The notes below the pieces were generated by a model. The model was not told the DNA's origin and ran no database searches. It worked only from the letters and a program-made list of their open reading frames with translations. From Sisyra terminalis (taxonomy: Eukaryota; Arthropoda; Insecta; Neuroptera; Sisyridae): a DNA stretch of 64,000 nt. Below, one piece after another: positions 1 to 15,000 of this stretch (the first letter of the stretch is position 1; every line of letters starts with the position of its first letter). The stretch is from the NCBI GenBank assembly GCA_958496175.1, contig OY292275.1, positions 23,103,001-23,167,000 on the forward strand. The letters run 5' to 3'. The translations under genes were made by a program, and so were the position numbers.

Positions 1-55
1 TTACTTCTTCGACATTGGCTTGAATTTTATCTATCATTTCTCGTATCTCCTCCAC
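1..55 (-). CDS. Syx1A: Syntaxin 1A coding exon 3 (cut by the window edge)
   Basis: After a TTTAG acceptor the exon reads VEEIREMIDKIQANVEEV and then the first base of the next codon, where the window ends. This is the first Habc helix. Syntaxin 1 proteins normally continue with KKKHSAIL, so the exon probably runs beyond position 1. Confidence 0.92.
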   Translation of the reverse strand, partial: MEEIREMIDKIQANVEEV

Positions 56-3000
56 CTAAAAACATTGTAAAAGGTAAATAAATCAGTTTTATGAAAACAA
101 TAAATATATTTGTATTGGATTTAAAGTGTCGTTAATCGGAGACTAATAAACTGTATGCAGTTTATAAACACCCTGGATAGCGTCTGTAATAAACATTTTA
201 AAACCGTAACGTCTATCTAGACATTAAGCATTTTATTAAAGTAATTTCCTGCTTCGTAATGTTTGCAGTTTCCACTTTATGAGACAAAGCTTCAATATAT
301 TTTTCTAAAGCAATCGTAAAAGTGTTTGACCAAAAAAAAAAAATATATTGCAATCAATTCACTATATATATTGTTTTAATGTTTTTGAATATAACGATTA
401 TTTATTAAAAATAGAATATTGCAGTCAATACGGAAACAATGTTAACAATGTTAAAATTAGTGTTCATCAACGTATCCATCGTTTTGCTGTACCCAAATGG
501 TACAAGAGAAGTGATGCAATATTAATTTGATTTGGTGTTACAGATTCATACAAACGAAGCTGCAGTGCTAGAATTAAAATAATTTCACAGATATTAAATT
601 TGCTTAAATTTACATACTGCAGATATTTAATAGGGGAAAATTAGATTTATGCATGAATATTGACGTTAAATTTATTTATGCAAATAATTGTTTATTCTTT
701 CGATAATGAAGCACATTTTTTAAAGTGAAATCAACTTTGATAAGGGAAACTAGTAGACGTTGGTTAAATTTTTATTACAATTAATAAAACTTATATTTGC
801 TGCATTTAAAAAGTAAGAGCAACATAGAAGTGATATTCGACAAGAACACAAAATTATATGTTACCATTAGTTTACAAATCGGAGAAATCGGTAAAAGTTA
901 TACTTCTTTAGGCGCAGCATGAGAGGGAACAAATAGATTTGTTACGGAAGTTGATTATGCATGTTTGTTACGGAAGTTAATTTGGGCTGATACGTTCCCT
1001 GAATAGTATACGATTCTAGATTAAACTAAACCCCCGGAATTCTCTTACATCTAAAGTATGAACGATGCCAAATACGCGAGATAACGAACATAATAACCTA
1101 TGCTTTTTAAAATGAAAATTAATCTTTAAGGTTGGAAAATTCCTAAACTAGTTTTCCGTTTCCTAGTGACGTAGACACTGTTTGTTTAAGTTTTAATCAT
1201 TTTTTTCAATTTATAACTGAGTTAAAAGAAAAATAAAATATTTAAATCAATATATTAATGGTCAAATCTGGGTATATATGTTGGCAAAAGCAGAGAATAA
1301 AAAATGTAACAAGTGTGAATGAAAACCAAATAACCAATGTTTCAAATTCGAACTACCTGATTGTTTTTATTTATTTCATCGGTCGATTTCATTCGAAAGT
1401 GTATGTCTGGTTAACTGAAGCCAATAAAATGCATGGACTTATCTGTGTAGACCCTTATTCCCAGAAAAAAATAGACTTTTACAAAAAAGTATAACTTCTT
1501 ACGTGCGTCCATCAGTACACGCACATTTTATTTATAAATTTTGCATATAGAGCTTTTACAAAAGTATATTTAATCAGAAATTCTATGGATGCTTCTTGGC
1601 CAATTCGAAATAGAACGTTTCAGAATATTATAAAAATTGATTTTTACCGCTTCTTCTCTTTGAATTGGAAGAATATTTTTTTTTCGCTTCTATGTTATAT
1701 CAAATGTATAGTAGATTATAATTCATACGAATCTATGAAAGACGTTTTTTTTCAAGATTAAAAAAATATTTATTTTTGAAAATTAAATTCAAATTTTCAG
1801 GGTATTTAAACATATTCTTCAAATTGTAATTCTAAAATATTTGTAAAAATACATAATGTATTAAAAATGTACAATCAATTTCTGGATAAAAATTTAATCT
1901 ATAGACCTAGTTGGCAATTTATTTAAATCAAAAAATTAATGGAAAATAATTTAGATTTTCTTTGTAATTTTTAAGCTGATAAATTATGAAAATGTTTACC
2001 AACATTGCAAGCTCTTCAGTACCTCTATTTTTAACAATGCAATGTAATATTAAAAACCTAATTTAACTTTAATAACCCTTTGTATTATATTCTTATTGAA
2101 GTACATCGTTACTCAAGAGAATTTAACTTCATATAAATTTCATTTATTTTTCATTGAAACTCTCGATTTTGTCTGCGTAGTATCATAAAATATTGACAGT
2201 ATTTTTATTTACATTTTCTGTCTACTATAAAGTATGTGATTTTTTTTCCTACCCAACCCACAAAATTGCTTTAAAAACTTCAATCGCTATGCAAGACTAT
2301 AGCTCTATTTTTGATAAAAGTTGGGTCAAAATCTATTTTAAAACAAATATTACCCGAAAATTGGTTCAAAAATTTAAATTTACACGAATATTGGCCGTTA
2401 AAATTCGATATATTCTTAATATCATAAAAGTTTGTACAATGCAAAAAGCGCAACCCTAAGAATTGTACGAACTTTGGGTGACCACTGGTCTTTTTTAAAT
2501 GCGTGACACGCTAATACTTTGCATTAACATAATTCATATTTATCATTGATTTACATAGAATTGTAACGAAAGTCTTAATTGAATTTTTTGATTAAAATAA
2601 ACTTTTATGCTTTATGTATCAAGAGAAAGCTGTCATAGAAAAACGATCAAATTCTCAAAATAAAAAGAAAAGGAAAATTATTTTATTTGTTCCACACTAT
2701 ATGGAAATTACTTGAAATATACATAGTAGAATAATAAAACCACAAAATGGATAATAAGTATGATCATTGAACTTTAATAACTACTATAAAGTTGGTCAAA
2801 TTATTATGTGCAATTAAGCAATTAGATAATGATATATAATCGAGTGTAAAACAAGCCCAAAAATAGTTCCTTTAGTTACGAACCATATAACTGATAAAAT
2901 TAGGTAACAAATATAATTACAATTTAAGCTTCACGTTAAGTTCTTATCATGATATTTGCACAAAAAGTATGATCGAATAAGGTACCCTTTCCACTTTAAC

Positions 3001-6000
3001 ATGGATTGGTAGAAAACTTTAACTATGTATTTTTTTGATTTAACTCCAATTTTAAATAGAAAATGTTCACAAATGTTCACATTGATAATTAGGAAGAACA
3101 GGTGTTCTATAATATGTTGTTGAGTATAATAATACTTACTAGGGTCGGTATTTTCACATCAAGATAGTGAAATTATCTTCTAGACAAAATTTTATCTAGA
3201 GGATAGGTAAACAGTTGTTTTCATCTAAGAGAAGGATATGTAGAGGATTTACCAATCAAATAATTTTTAATCTTTTGAATATGCTGAAGCTATCTAACGA
3301 GTATGGTCTATCTATCCGTGAGAGAAAATACTGGCCCTTCGTGGCATTGATTTTGATACTGTATTAGAGCAAAATAGACGTACATAACTTCAAATGGCCG
3401 TTAGTTAGTAACATTTATCTTCCAGATAAAATTTTATCGAGATTTATCCTTTTGTCGGATTTAAAAAATTTTTAATTAGAACTGGTTTTTAATAAATAAT
3501 AAGTTATTTAATAAATAAAAATGTATTTGTTAGATAAATCCTATACATTTATTCTACACTTATCACTATTTTCAGGTGAAAATACGAAACGATTTTTTTG
3601 TTAATTCAATTCTAATATGGTACAATTTTCTCTTTTTGTTGCGAAATTTCCATCAAAGCCCGATTTATTCGCGAATTAAAAGCAAAGGGGAAAATTCAAC
3701 GTTGTCAGATATTGACGTCTCGGCTTATGTGTACATCTGACAACGTTGCATTTTCGATTTTTTTTTTTAATTTAATTCGCAATTAAATCGGTTTATAATG
3801 AAAATTTAACCACAAAAGAGAAAATTATACCTTATTAGAATTGAAATAACAAAAATATCGCGAATTAAGTTAAAAATAAAGTCGAAAATGCAACGTTGTC
3901 AGATTGTGGATTTGCTAAAGTACACTTGAGCCGACGTCTCTAAAAGGGACATGAGCCTAATATTTTATGAAAATATTTATAATCGTTATTGAATTGAACA
4001 AAGGATTAACTAAAATAGAAAAGTTAAATATGGTAAATTGGGAATAAGGGCACCTTGAAACAGATATATCAATTATTTGGATCAACAATTAAATATATAA
4101 TCAAAGCCTAGAATGTGATATATTAAAATTTCGTAAGTTAAAGTTCAAAAAACATCAACTCAAATATTTTCTTATCATTCCTTTCCTAAATGAAAAGTTT
4201 ATATTACATAATTACATTTTATGTATGCTTTATAAAAATTGGGTTAATGTAACATTTATTTTAAAAGAGACACAGAATGGAAATTGATAAAAACGGTAGT
4301 AACCATCTACCATAAAGAAAGTCTTTTTACTTCAACGCTTTTTCAAACAACTTTAACTAGAAAAAAGGAAATGTTACGCTACGAAATATGTTACTAATTT
4401 ATCAACGAATAAAAGACGTTCGGAAATACTAAAAAGTAAAACTTCCGCTTTATTTAAATGAAAAACGAAAATTGATTCCCTGTTAGAGTATCGTTTTTGT
4501 AAAAATGCTAGCACAGTACATTCTTTCGTGGTTTTTGTTCCATACATAATAGACGAGCTGATATTAAGACGTGTATATGCATAATTTAGAAATTTCCGGA
4601 AGGATGAAAACTCTTCGTGCTTTTTTTTTCTTTTATGAAATAGATCCTTTCAGTTCCTTATAGTTTCTAAGGAACGTTTGTGTATATTCATGAGTGTTTA
4701 TGTTCACGTAATTTATCCATATATAACAAACAAAAAAAATCTACATAGGATAAATTAGGCACGACGCTTATTTTAATCAAGAAAAATACGTATTTATGCA
4801 AATTAATGTAAAAAAATCGTAACTATATATCATACGGGTGGGTGGTTTATGGTATACGGTTTAATAACTCACATTTCTTTTAAAACACATTTTTATGAAC
4901 AAAGCATTTTTACCGAATACTTTATAATCTCCAACAATGCTAATGTTATACCTACTGATTTATATTTCTAAACTTACATTTATAGAAAAAAATGATCATG
5001 TATGTGTTTCATCGAAGGACGAATTCATTTCATTTTATTAATACAAAAAAAGCCTATGTACTTAAGTATGTGTGTACGAAATTACACTTCTTAGGTGTGA
5101 ATGAAAAAAAATATTTTTTATATAACTACATCTACGTTTTAAACAAATATAATTTGAGAAAAACGGTGGATAGTACATGACTATTAATACTAAGAAAACC
5201 TAATAAAATTCAATTCAATTTATTGCAGTTTTGAAATAAAATAAACGTTTTACATGTGAAAGAAACTAATTTTGTAAATTTTCGAACCACTTCAACCAAA
5301 AATAGCATTTCTCATCATTCCAAAACCGATGTACTATCAAAATAGGTATACTTATCCGTTCAAGTTCTTTATTTCCAAAAAATTTTCAAGTTTTTCATAA
5401 TTCTCTAAGGGGTCATCCATAAATTACATAACAAGTTTAGGGGGGGGGAGTTAACGAAATGGGACATTTTGAGATTACGGTCACAGGGGAAGGGGTCAAA
5501 AGTTTTGTGACGTCACATGCTAAATTTTAAAAAATTTAGGTCCATGAACCTGTGAGAGCTGTGACAATGGCGGTGGGGGAGAGGCAAAAACGAACAATTT
5601 TTGTGACGTAATTTATAGATGGCGCCTAAATGAAGCTTAAGTACCTAATTATTTTTAAAATATGAGCTGTTCATTTTAAAAATGATCTAAGTTCATTGCA
5701 AGGATAACGGTCCATACGGTAACTATTGTATTTGTAATTAGGGGTGATTGTATTCATTTCAAAAATATGAAATTTCACAAATTATTAATTAAATATTAGT
5801 TTCTGGCATAACAGTCATAAATTCTCTGCTAATTAAACTTATATTTTTATAGATTGAGAAAATAGAGTAGAAAGTATGAGAACCATCCATGAAATGGATT
5901 TAAGCCACTTTCAAAATAAACGACTGATATGTGTATTTTTTTTATTTCACCAATTTTAGTTAACAATTTTAGTTGAATGTTTAATTAAATCAATCATAAA

Positions 6001-9000
6001 TTTTATTTTTCAACTCCCGTATTTGTGATTTGCACATGATTTCCTTTAAAAAATATTTTCAATTTTTTATACTAAAAGATAAATTCTTTTCGTCGTACAA
6101 TAAAGCTTAGTTAAGGTTAACTTATATAGTCTCAGAAAATATTCACTCTTTTTGTTATCTACTAAATTAATTAAAAACTAGGTATATGTTCTGTGTAAAA
6201 CCTAAAAACTTCCCATAATTAAAATACTCAATTAAATTCTATTCTTCTTTTATTAGCATCTAATAAAATATAAGTAGGGTACTAGACTTTATAGGTATTC
6301 GTTGCAATAATTAACGTACTACAGTTTGTTAGCAAAAAGTTCCCTTCATTTTATTCATAATTAACAAGGAAACCATTTGGAACAAAATGAATCAAAGCTT
6401 TTTGTGCCAGCTTGTTTTAACATTATGAAATTAACCTATACTATTATACTACTTTCTAAATTATAATAAAACCTTAAAAATCGTTCACAATACAAAATAT
6501 ATATCTCTTGATTAATTCATAGTTTTTCCATGTACTAAAGCATACCAGTTTTATAAATAATATAAGAAAACATAAACATACAAAGCCGCATATAATTCAA
6601 ACATCTAATATTTAAATAAATTACATCAGAGGTACTTGATCTGAGTCATAAGTATCCGTGTGATCCATCACAACGTCATTACATATTAGAAGTTCTACGA
6701 TTTTTCTTTTAAAATGAATCACCAAAATTGTCAAAATAAAAATATTTTTTTACTAATAAGCAGATCAATCTTTATCCAATAAAAGTATATTTTAAAATGA
6801 AGTTTTTTAACGTCAACATTTTATGTTTCAGGTAAATTTAACAGTACTAAAATGTATTAGTAAATGTACTTTACTCTAAATGTTAGTCCTAAATATTTTC
6901 CTTATTTTGTCTCGAATATTTTTAAATTATAATATTATATACTATTATAAGTTTGTCAGTCAATAACGTTCAAGAAACGAATGGGAACTTCATAAAATTC
7001 GAAGTACAAAAAGATATTATGTTTGTTTCTGCTGAAGTTCAAACCGAATTTTGAATGCTTTTGAATTGGTTGATCATGCGCAGTTACAAAACAGCAGCTT
7101 TTTGCAATTAAAATAACGCATGATTAACCAATTCAAAAGCAATTAGAATTTGGTTTAAGCATCACGCAAAAAACACTAATTTTGATCTAATACACGATTC
7201 TTTATAAAAGATAATGCTTTAGAATATACTTCAATTAACATTAATCTACATTTATAGTATTTCATAGTATATCTTTTTATGATAGTGGTAAAATTCAAAA
7301 AACAGCTATGAAAGGTAAAATGCAAAAAAAAAAATTGTCTTCCAACAAGTAGTTAATTTGAACAAGGTTCCTCTACTTTACACTAAGGACAATGGATTCT
7401 AATAAAAAATAATGGTAAACAGTGCATGGAAAATAACATAAAAATCAAGTTTTAAAATAAATTTTAACGCACTTTCGTTTCATATGGAAACGCGTGCAAC
7501 TGTAATCACAAAACATTAGAAGAAAAAAAGGCGTCGATTGAGTACTGAGCATGGATTACCATCAATAATCAGCTGTGGACAATAAACAATATAATACCTC
7601 CTTAAAAAAGGGTTTTAATTTAAAAAAAAAGTAGTATACTTGTTATAAGAGAAAATGTTTTTTGCGTTTTACCGAAACTAAGTAAAATTATTTAGAATTC
7701 GGTGAAAAGAATTATCATCTAAACAACATGTGAAAGGAATAGTTTTGCACGAGTTCTCCTGTAACCTAACAAAGTCAAAAGAGAAGCGTGGAAACTACTT
7801 ACAATTCCCTGTTTTTCAAACGAATTACCTCTAAAATTGGAAACTTAAATTAAAAAATTCAACTTTTATAAATATGATGTTTTTCTTTGTCAAATTGGAA
7901 TTCTAATCTATGGTTGTCCATGGTATCATTAAATGATAATAATATCGACCTATTTAATCACTGTACATATAGAATTATTTTGTTGTCTAATTATGTGTTT
8001 TGTTACAATAAACTGTAGATTCTAGTAATTTATATTTTAATGGAATGGGAATGTACATAGAACGGTAACTATTTTATTTTAAAATCTATATATTATCATG
8101 TTATGGACCGTACACTATGCATACTGTATATGATTAGTTCAGCAAATGATATGGTTTTACTGATACCAGCAGTTATATCCCAAATACTTGTGAAAAGCGA
8201 GGTAGCATATAAAATGCTATTATATGCTAACAACGATAAGAATCAATACTATAGAGACTTGCATAAAAACTAAATATCTTTTTGCAAGATTCAATAGGGT
8301 CTGTTGGTCGTTATGGACCGTACTATAGTTAAAATAAAAATTTATACATACCTCCCCGAAGAACTCATCCATAAAGCCCTCTCTTCCTTCCACGTCAACG
8401 GAAACACTATCCGGGACCACATCATCGTCATCACTTTGGGCCTATAAAAGAAAAAAAGATAAATAAAATGAAACTAATAGAAAAACGTTATTATTCCTAA
8501 AAAAGTTCGTTTTAGTTTTGAAGGTCTTATCGGAATTTGATTAAGTCACACAATTTCACTACGTACATTATTTTCGGATCAAATCAAGATTTATTCTTTA
8601 GTTTTATTATTTTTGTGCATGTTTTGTATGTATACTATTTGTTCAAGTACAAAACAAATATAAGGAAACAGCTTCGGTTATTTGAAAAGTTGAAAACCAC
8701 ATGCAGTTTACTGTTTAAAACTATAGAAACTGCGTTCACCAACTTTACAATAAGCCGAAGTTTGTGGACATTGATTTTTGTCGTTACTCTTCTAAATTAT
8801 TTAATCCATTTCATGTTACAATCTATAAACAGTATTTTATCAAGTTTGACAAATATAAATGCTCTCCCACTTGAGCCAGTTAACTATTGAGAGTTCATTT
8901 TTAATCAATTTATTAGAATATTTGCAGTGTTGGCAAAACGAGGCGTCTATACGTAATAGAAATAAGTAAGGGTATAAATCTTCTCATATTGATTTATCGG

Positions 9001-12000
9001 TGAATAATGGAATTAAGACGTGAAATAGAACAATGTTTCATGTTTATTAAAGCAAATTTATCTTCTAACACAAGTCATATAGTTCTTAAATTACACTCTC
9101 TCGACAAAATGAAAGCTACCAAGTCTAATTTTAACAGAAACACAATGAAAATAAAATATGATTATAAAGGGTTGACAAGAATAGAATTTGTCCCACTGTT
9201 ACTATTTGATTATAATAAAGAATAAAACTTTATAAAATACTTAATAATGTTCTTAGGAACTTGGACTCAAATAATAAGACGTTAAATTTTCAAATCATCT
9301 CAACGTTTCATTTGATTAATTAAATAATTAATTATTTACCACACCATGGATGAGAGCAAACAGGATTAAATAAAATAATATAAGAAAATTCGAGTTCATT
9401 TTTTTCCTATTACTTGTCACTGAATAAACAAAACTATTGATTTTAAGTTAACATAGCTAAATGATTCTACAGACAAAAGTAAGGCTTTATATAACATAGT
9501 CTATGAAAAACCATTTGTGAAATCGATGACATTTAATGTAATTACCTAATACATCTTTTAACACCTTTTTTACGATATAACTACAATGAAAAATAATTAT
9601 TTACTTGTTGCCCAGTTTGGCATTATTAAAAAAAATACTTAAACTATTAAAAATACATCGATGTTTTTATTCGATATGAAAAATCAAAGCCCTGTATTGA
9701 TGTTTATCGATAAATCGCGTAGAAACATCGATGTTTTTTCAACATCGTATACGTTTCGCAATAATTTGATTATCAAACGTTCTGCATTAAAACAGAAAAT
9801 AAATATTAAAGTCTTAGTTTGTCGACAATTAATCTTAAGATTTAAACTAGTGAAGCTCAAAGCTTTTTAAGAAGACTTTGCAGAAACAAAAGTTATTTTA
9901 ATCGTTTTCCTTTCATTCTATTCCTCTGCTAGTTGACTATTTGAGCAGCCTTTGAAAATAAACGTTCATATAGAACAAAAGTCTCTACAGTGGTCAAGCA
10001 TTTGAATGTAATTTTATAAAGCTTAGGAAATAGAACTTTTAGATGAGTCCAGATTTTCAATGGATTCTTGTTGAGTCTTGCTCCTACTGGATTACTGGGC
10101 TACGTAGATATATAGACGTTCATCTTTACCGCTTTATTCCACTAGTTACTCGCAAGAGTTCTAATCTATTAATGAAATTTCTTTTATAAATATTTACCGT
10201 CGCTTTATAACGACTTTAGCGACTCTAAGAGTTAATAACAAATACTTAAATCGAGAAATATCAAAAATTTGCTAAAAACGAATTTCGATGATCGATGTTT
10301 AGTGAACATCCTTAGGTTATACTTTTCCAATACTTACAAAAGATTACATTGATAAATATTTTACTTATTATTTCCGAGACACAATTAATAAATTAATGAA
10401 TAATTATATATGTCGTATGATATAATTTCTTTATTTATTTATTGAATATAACGCGTTTCAACAGTCTTTGGGAGTCATTCAATGAAGTAATAAACTAAGT
10501 GAGTCATACGACACATATATTAATTTAGAAAAGTATATTTTTACTAAAGTACAGTGAATTTATCCAATATTATTTTTAACAAAAATCCGAAAAGATATGT
10601 TTCTTTTTTTTTTAATTTGGTTCAACTGTTGCTGATTTGAAGAAATAAAACCAAGTACTTTTATAAGTTTATATTGTTTTTTTATTAAAAATAGCTTGAT
10701 TCATATTACAATTTACAACTCAAAAGATTTTGATTTACGAAAACAAAACTGCTTAATACCAGTCTTACTGTTGTGTAAAATAGTTTACATATTTTATTTT
10801 GAATATGGAATATACTTAAAAGCTCAGCAAATTTTTGATATTTCTCAATTTACGGATTTTTATTAATCCTAGAGTCGCTAAAGGCTTTGGTAATTATAAA
10901 CCGACGGTAAATAACAATAATTAAAAAAAACAAAGCTTAACTATAATAAATTGAAATATATCTCACAGAGATAAATTAAGTACAACATTAAAAATAATAT
11001 TTTTCTTCAGAATAATACGTTAACTTTAAATAAATATTTCAACATTAAAAATAAACTAAACATTCAACAACTGAATGCAGTTTGCAATATAAATTGCAAT
11101 GAGTACAAAAGTAGCTTCTAGACACGTCAAAATCTGGCAACAGTTCATTTGTTGTTTTATTTTTTTAATAACAAAAGAGAAAATTATATATTAGAATTGA
11201 TTTCACAAAGAAATTGCAAATTGAAAAAAAAAAGTTAGACGTTCCTGATTTTCACGTGTCTAAAAGCTATCAGGACCTAAAAAACAAATAAAATTGAAAA
11301 AAAAAACTTTAAATGATGTCTCGAAAAGAAATAAATCACTTTCTTTAAAAACTCAAATTTAAAGGAGCTTGAAAAAAATAACTTATTGAAATCATTGATC
11401 ACAGATAACTAAAACTTTTCAAAATCCATTTATCGAATTTCTTAGTTTTACCAATTGATTTAAGATAATGGTGCTGTGTACCAATCTTTCTTGATTACCT
11501 TGCTATAGTACCTACTGCGATAACTAACATTGATTTGTTCAAATAGTTTCTCTCATTGATCAATGTTTGAAACTGTTTACTGTAGCTTTCTTAGAGTTTT
11601 GGAGCTTTTACAGATAAATTGTAACAAATTTTAAGGAACAATTTTAAACTTTTTAATGAGAGATATACGAACAATAACAAATTGCCACTCGCAAAAAATA
11701 AACATTTATATAATGTCAACATGTCTATTTTTAAATAAATGAAGCCAAAGATAAAAATTGAAATAGTTTTGGTTTCGATATAGCATCTCGGAGACTCGTC
11801 TCGGTCTTCATTTCGGAACGAGATTTACAATTAGTCTAATCTCGTATGCACCTTAAATTTTAACGAAATCGGCAAAGCCGTTATAGAGTTAAAACATACA
11901 AACAGAAAAAAAATAATTAAGGCTATCTTAAAGAAAATTATAATTACCTTTTAATTGGATCAACAATTAATTGTGCAAGAAAAATTTATAATTTGATACA

Positions 12001-15000
12001 TTATTATCATAACATAGCATAAAGCAGTGCTTCTCAAAGAGGATCCCGTGGAACCCTGGAGTTCCATGAAAAATTTTGGAGTACCACGAGACAAATTGTA
12101 TGATTTTAAAACATTCTTAAGATAAACTACAATATTTTCATAAAAATGTATCAAACTAGTAATGTAAGGCATTACTTGTACATTTCTTATAAAGTCAAAT
12201 TTAATCAATTTTTCTTACCAAAGATATTATTGTCTAATTTTTGTTTCTGTTGTTTATAACTACTTTAGGTAGGGCAAGGATTCCATGATCCCTAAAATCT
12301 TTCATAAGACTCCATAAGAAAAAAAGACACATAAGATTTATTCTTACTTTAGCCGCCCAATTATGCTTAGAACTATTAACCCTGGATTTTACATATATTA
12401 TCAATGAAAATTTATTAATAGGTCTCCAAAAATAAGAGGAAAAATATTATACGTACAATCATTATAAATTTTCAACTTAAAATTAAAGAGGGAAGGAAAT
12501 ATGATAAAATAAAATATTTTATGAAATCACTTTTCATAAACAGAAATTTCACAAAAAATGGTAAAAATAGTTACAATTACAGTAAAATTGAGAAAGGATA
12601 TCATATTTGTTTATACTAAGTAGATCTTTTCATAATTTTTTGTGTATCTTAATGAATTTTGGTTCAAAATGGTCATGGGGCTTTTCGCTTCAACGGAAAA
12701 GAGCATATTTTTTCCAAAAAAGCATTATTTTATTTATAAACTTACATATGAAGTGAAAGGCGCTCAAAAGAATTATGTTGGTAAAGCTAAAAATCTCAAA
12801 ACAAAAATTATACAAAAAATAGAGTATTTTCTTGACTATTCAATATCTTCTTGTATAATTATCAGCAATTTTCAGTCATAGAAATTTTAGTTTCATATGA
12901 TACGTTGTATTGACTTAGAAACGAAACTTAAAAATGCTTTTTGAAAATGGCTCAATTTCGTAGAGGCAAAAAGTTACAGGATCATTTTAAACCTAGTTTT
13001 ATCAAAATATTAAATCGTATCCTTCGGTAAAGAATACGCCTGTTTTAAATGTAAAATTTGCAGTACATTTTCTAAGATCATAACTTGCAATTAGCTTCGT
13101 AAATTGATATATTAGAATGCAATAATTGAATAAAATTTATAGCAATGCATTTTTATTTTTGCGAAAAAGTATTCAATACCTTGTTTGGGTGATGCTACTC
13201 GATTCACTCAATTCAGTCGAATCGAAAAGTTGGTAAATTGCAATGTGATTCGAGTACAAAATCAGTCAATTGAACTCAGTTAAATACGTTCGAGTTAAAG
13301 TTGGAAATATTGTAAACTGAAATCCACATCGATTGAAAAAAATATTAATTCAGGAAAGTTAAAATTGGAAATATTGTAATTTTAAATCCACATCGATTGA
13401 AAAAAATATTAATTCAGGAAAACCCAAATCATACAAAATACTTCCGACCTCTCGAGTAAAAATTTTGGTCACTCAACTAATCAATGAGATTTAAAATATT
13501 ACTCAAGTAAAACTCGAGTTGCATCACTATCTTTGGTCTTGTTTGAAATTATTTAATATTTCAACTCTTAAAAATCTATTAAAGAAATATTGTTCAACTG
13601 TGTGTTAATAAAATTATTTTTGTATTTTTTAGAAATATAATAGCTTTGAAAAAAAATAAAGATGTCGCCACAAAAATGGTTCCACAACACTTCATTCAGG
13701 ATTAAATTAATAATTTTAGTGAACAATGTTTAGTTGATCCTTTACGAAGAATCATTAGTACGTTCTACGAATACTTGTCATACTTTTCCGACCCCCTCGG
13801 TTTCAATTACATTGCTTAATGCACCATATCAGATGACAAATTTTTGGTCTTAAATATAAAATTGTTACCCTTAATAACGTTTTTAAATATTTTACGCTAT
13901 CTATAAAAAAAACTTTATTAAAATTCATATTAACCATTTTAATAAAATATTGATTGTAACTATAGCTTTAAGACACATTCTCATTACACTATGAAACTTT
14001 AATAAGGACTGTAATTTATTGAAGAAAATTTAAATGCAGTGAAGGGTACCAATTAATAGGTCTTTAAATTTGTAACCTAGAAATTATAAAACAATTTAAT
14101 TATAGTTTAAAATTGTCACAATCGAGTATTGAATCTATTATTCTAGAAAACATTAAACTGTTAGAATTAAACCATATAATTGTATTAAATATAGCTTAGA
14201 CCAAGACATTTGTTTTTAAATTAGATTAATACGGAATAAGATTCTGAAAATTAGTTTAATGTGACTTCGGAAATGTCTCTTCAGGTTAAAGTCTTCTCCG
14301 GAAATAATGTAAGTATTGATTTAGCAAATTAAAATTGTAAGTAATGTATAATTAAAAAGAAATTACAAGATAATACTTCTTAGTTATAAAAATAATTCTA
14401 TGACGTTTTGTTAGTAAAATACTTTGATTATTTTTTTGAATAAATTATCATTAAATTGCTTTAATTAGTTTTTACCAACTGCTTTGTGAAATTGAATATT
14501 TTTATGTGGGTTTGATGATGTTATGTGAAAATTATTTTTGAAAATGACCATATGATCGAAATTTAATTGTATTTGTAATTTATGTTTTACATCTGAAAGA
14601 TTCGTAGGAAATATATTGTTGGGAAACTGTAAGTGAATCGCGTTTATATTGCCGGTTTAAGGAAAGCCATGTGACTGATAATGAAGCGATCATATAGTTT
14701 TATATTTGGTATTTAAAAATGATATAGTGCTTAAGAAATGAGTCACCTAATTAATTTATTACAGAGATAAGTAGTAGATTTATTTATTAATGTAATTGAC
14801 AAGACAAAATTCAATGACAGTTGATAAAAAAGGGGTGGGGTCTTCGATGACACTTGGTCGAGTCAAATGACATTTAACACTATCAATTACTTAACCTTTA
14901 ACGGTAATTATGTGACTGAACTGTTGGTCGTAAATGATGATGAAGAATGAAAATATAAGCATGCACAATGCCGTTTTGGGCAGCGTTGCAAATTTGAAAA

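Noticed and set aside
8537..8890. Plus-strand open stretch of 117 codons with hydrophobic segments, in a Syx1A intron; a chemoreceptor fragment was considered
   Set aside because: No ATG at its start, no family motif I can point to, and an open stretch of this length is not improbable by chance in a window of this composition. The next one (9007-9225) does not join it by clear splice sites.
9661..9870. Open frame with repeated CATCGATGTTTTT motifs
   Set aside because: The motif repetition suggests a degenerate repeat rather than coding sequence, but no ends or other copies could be identified.
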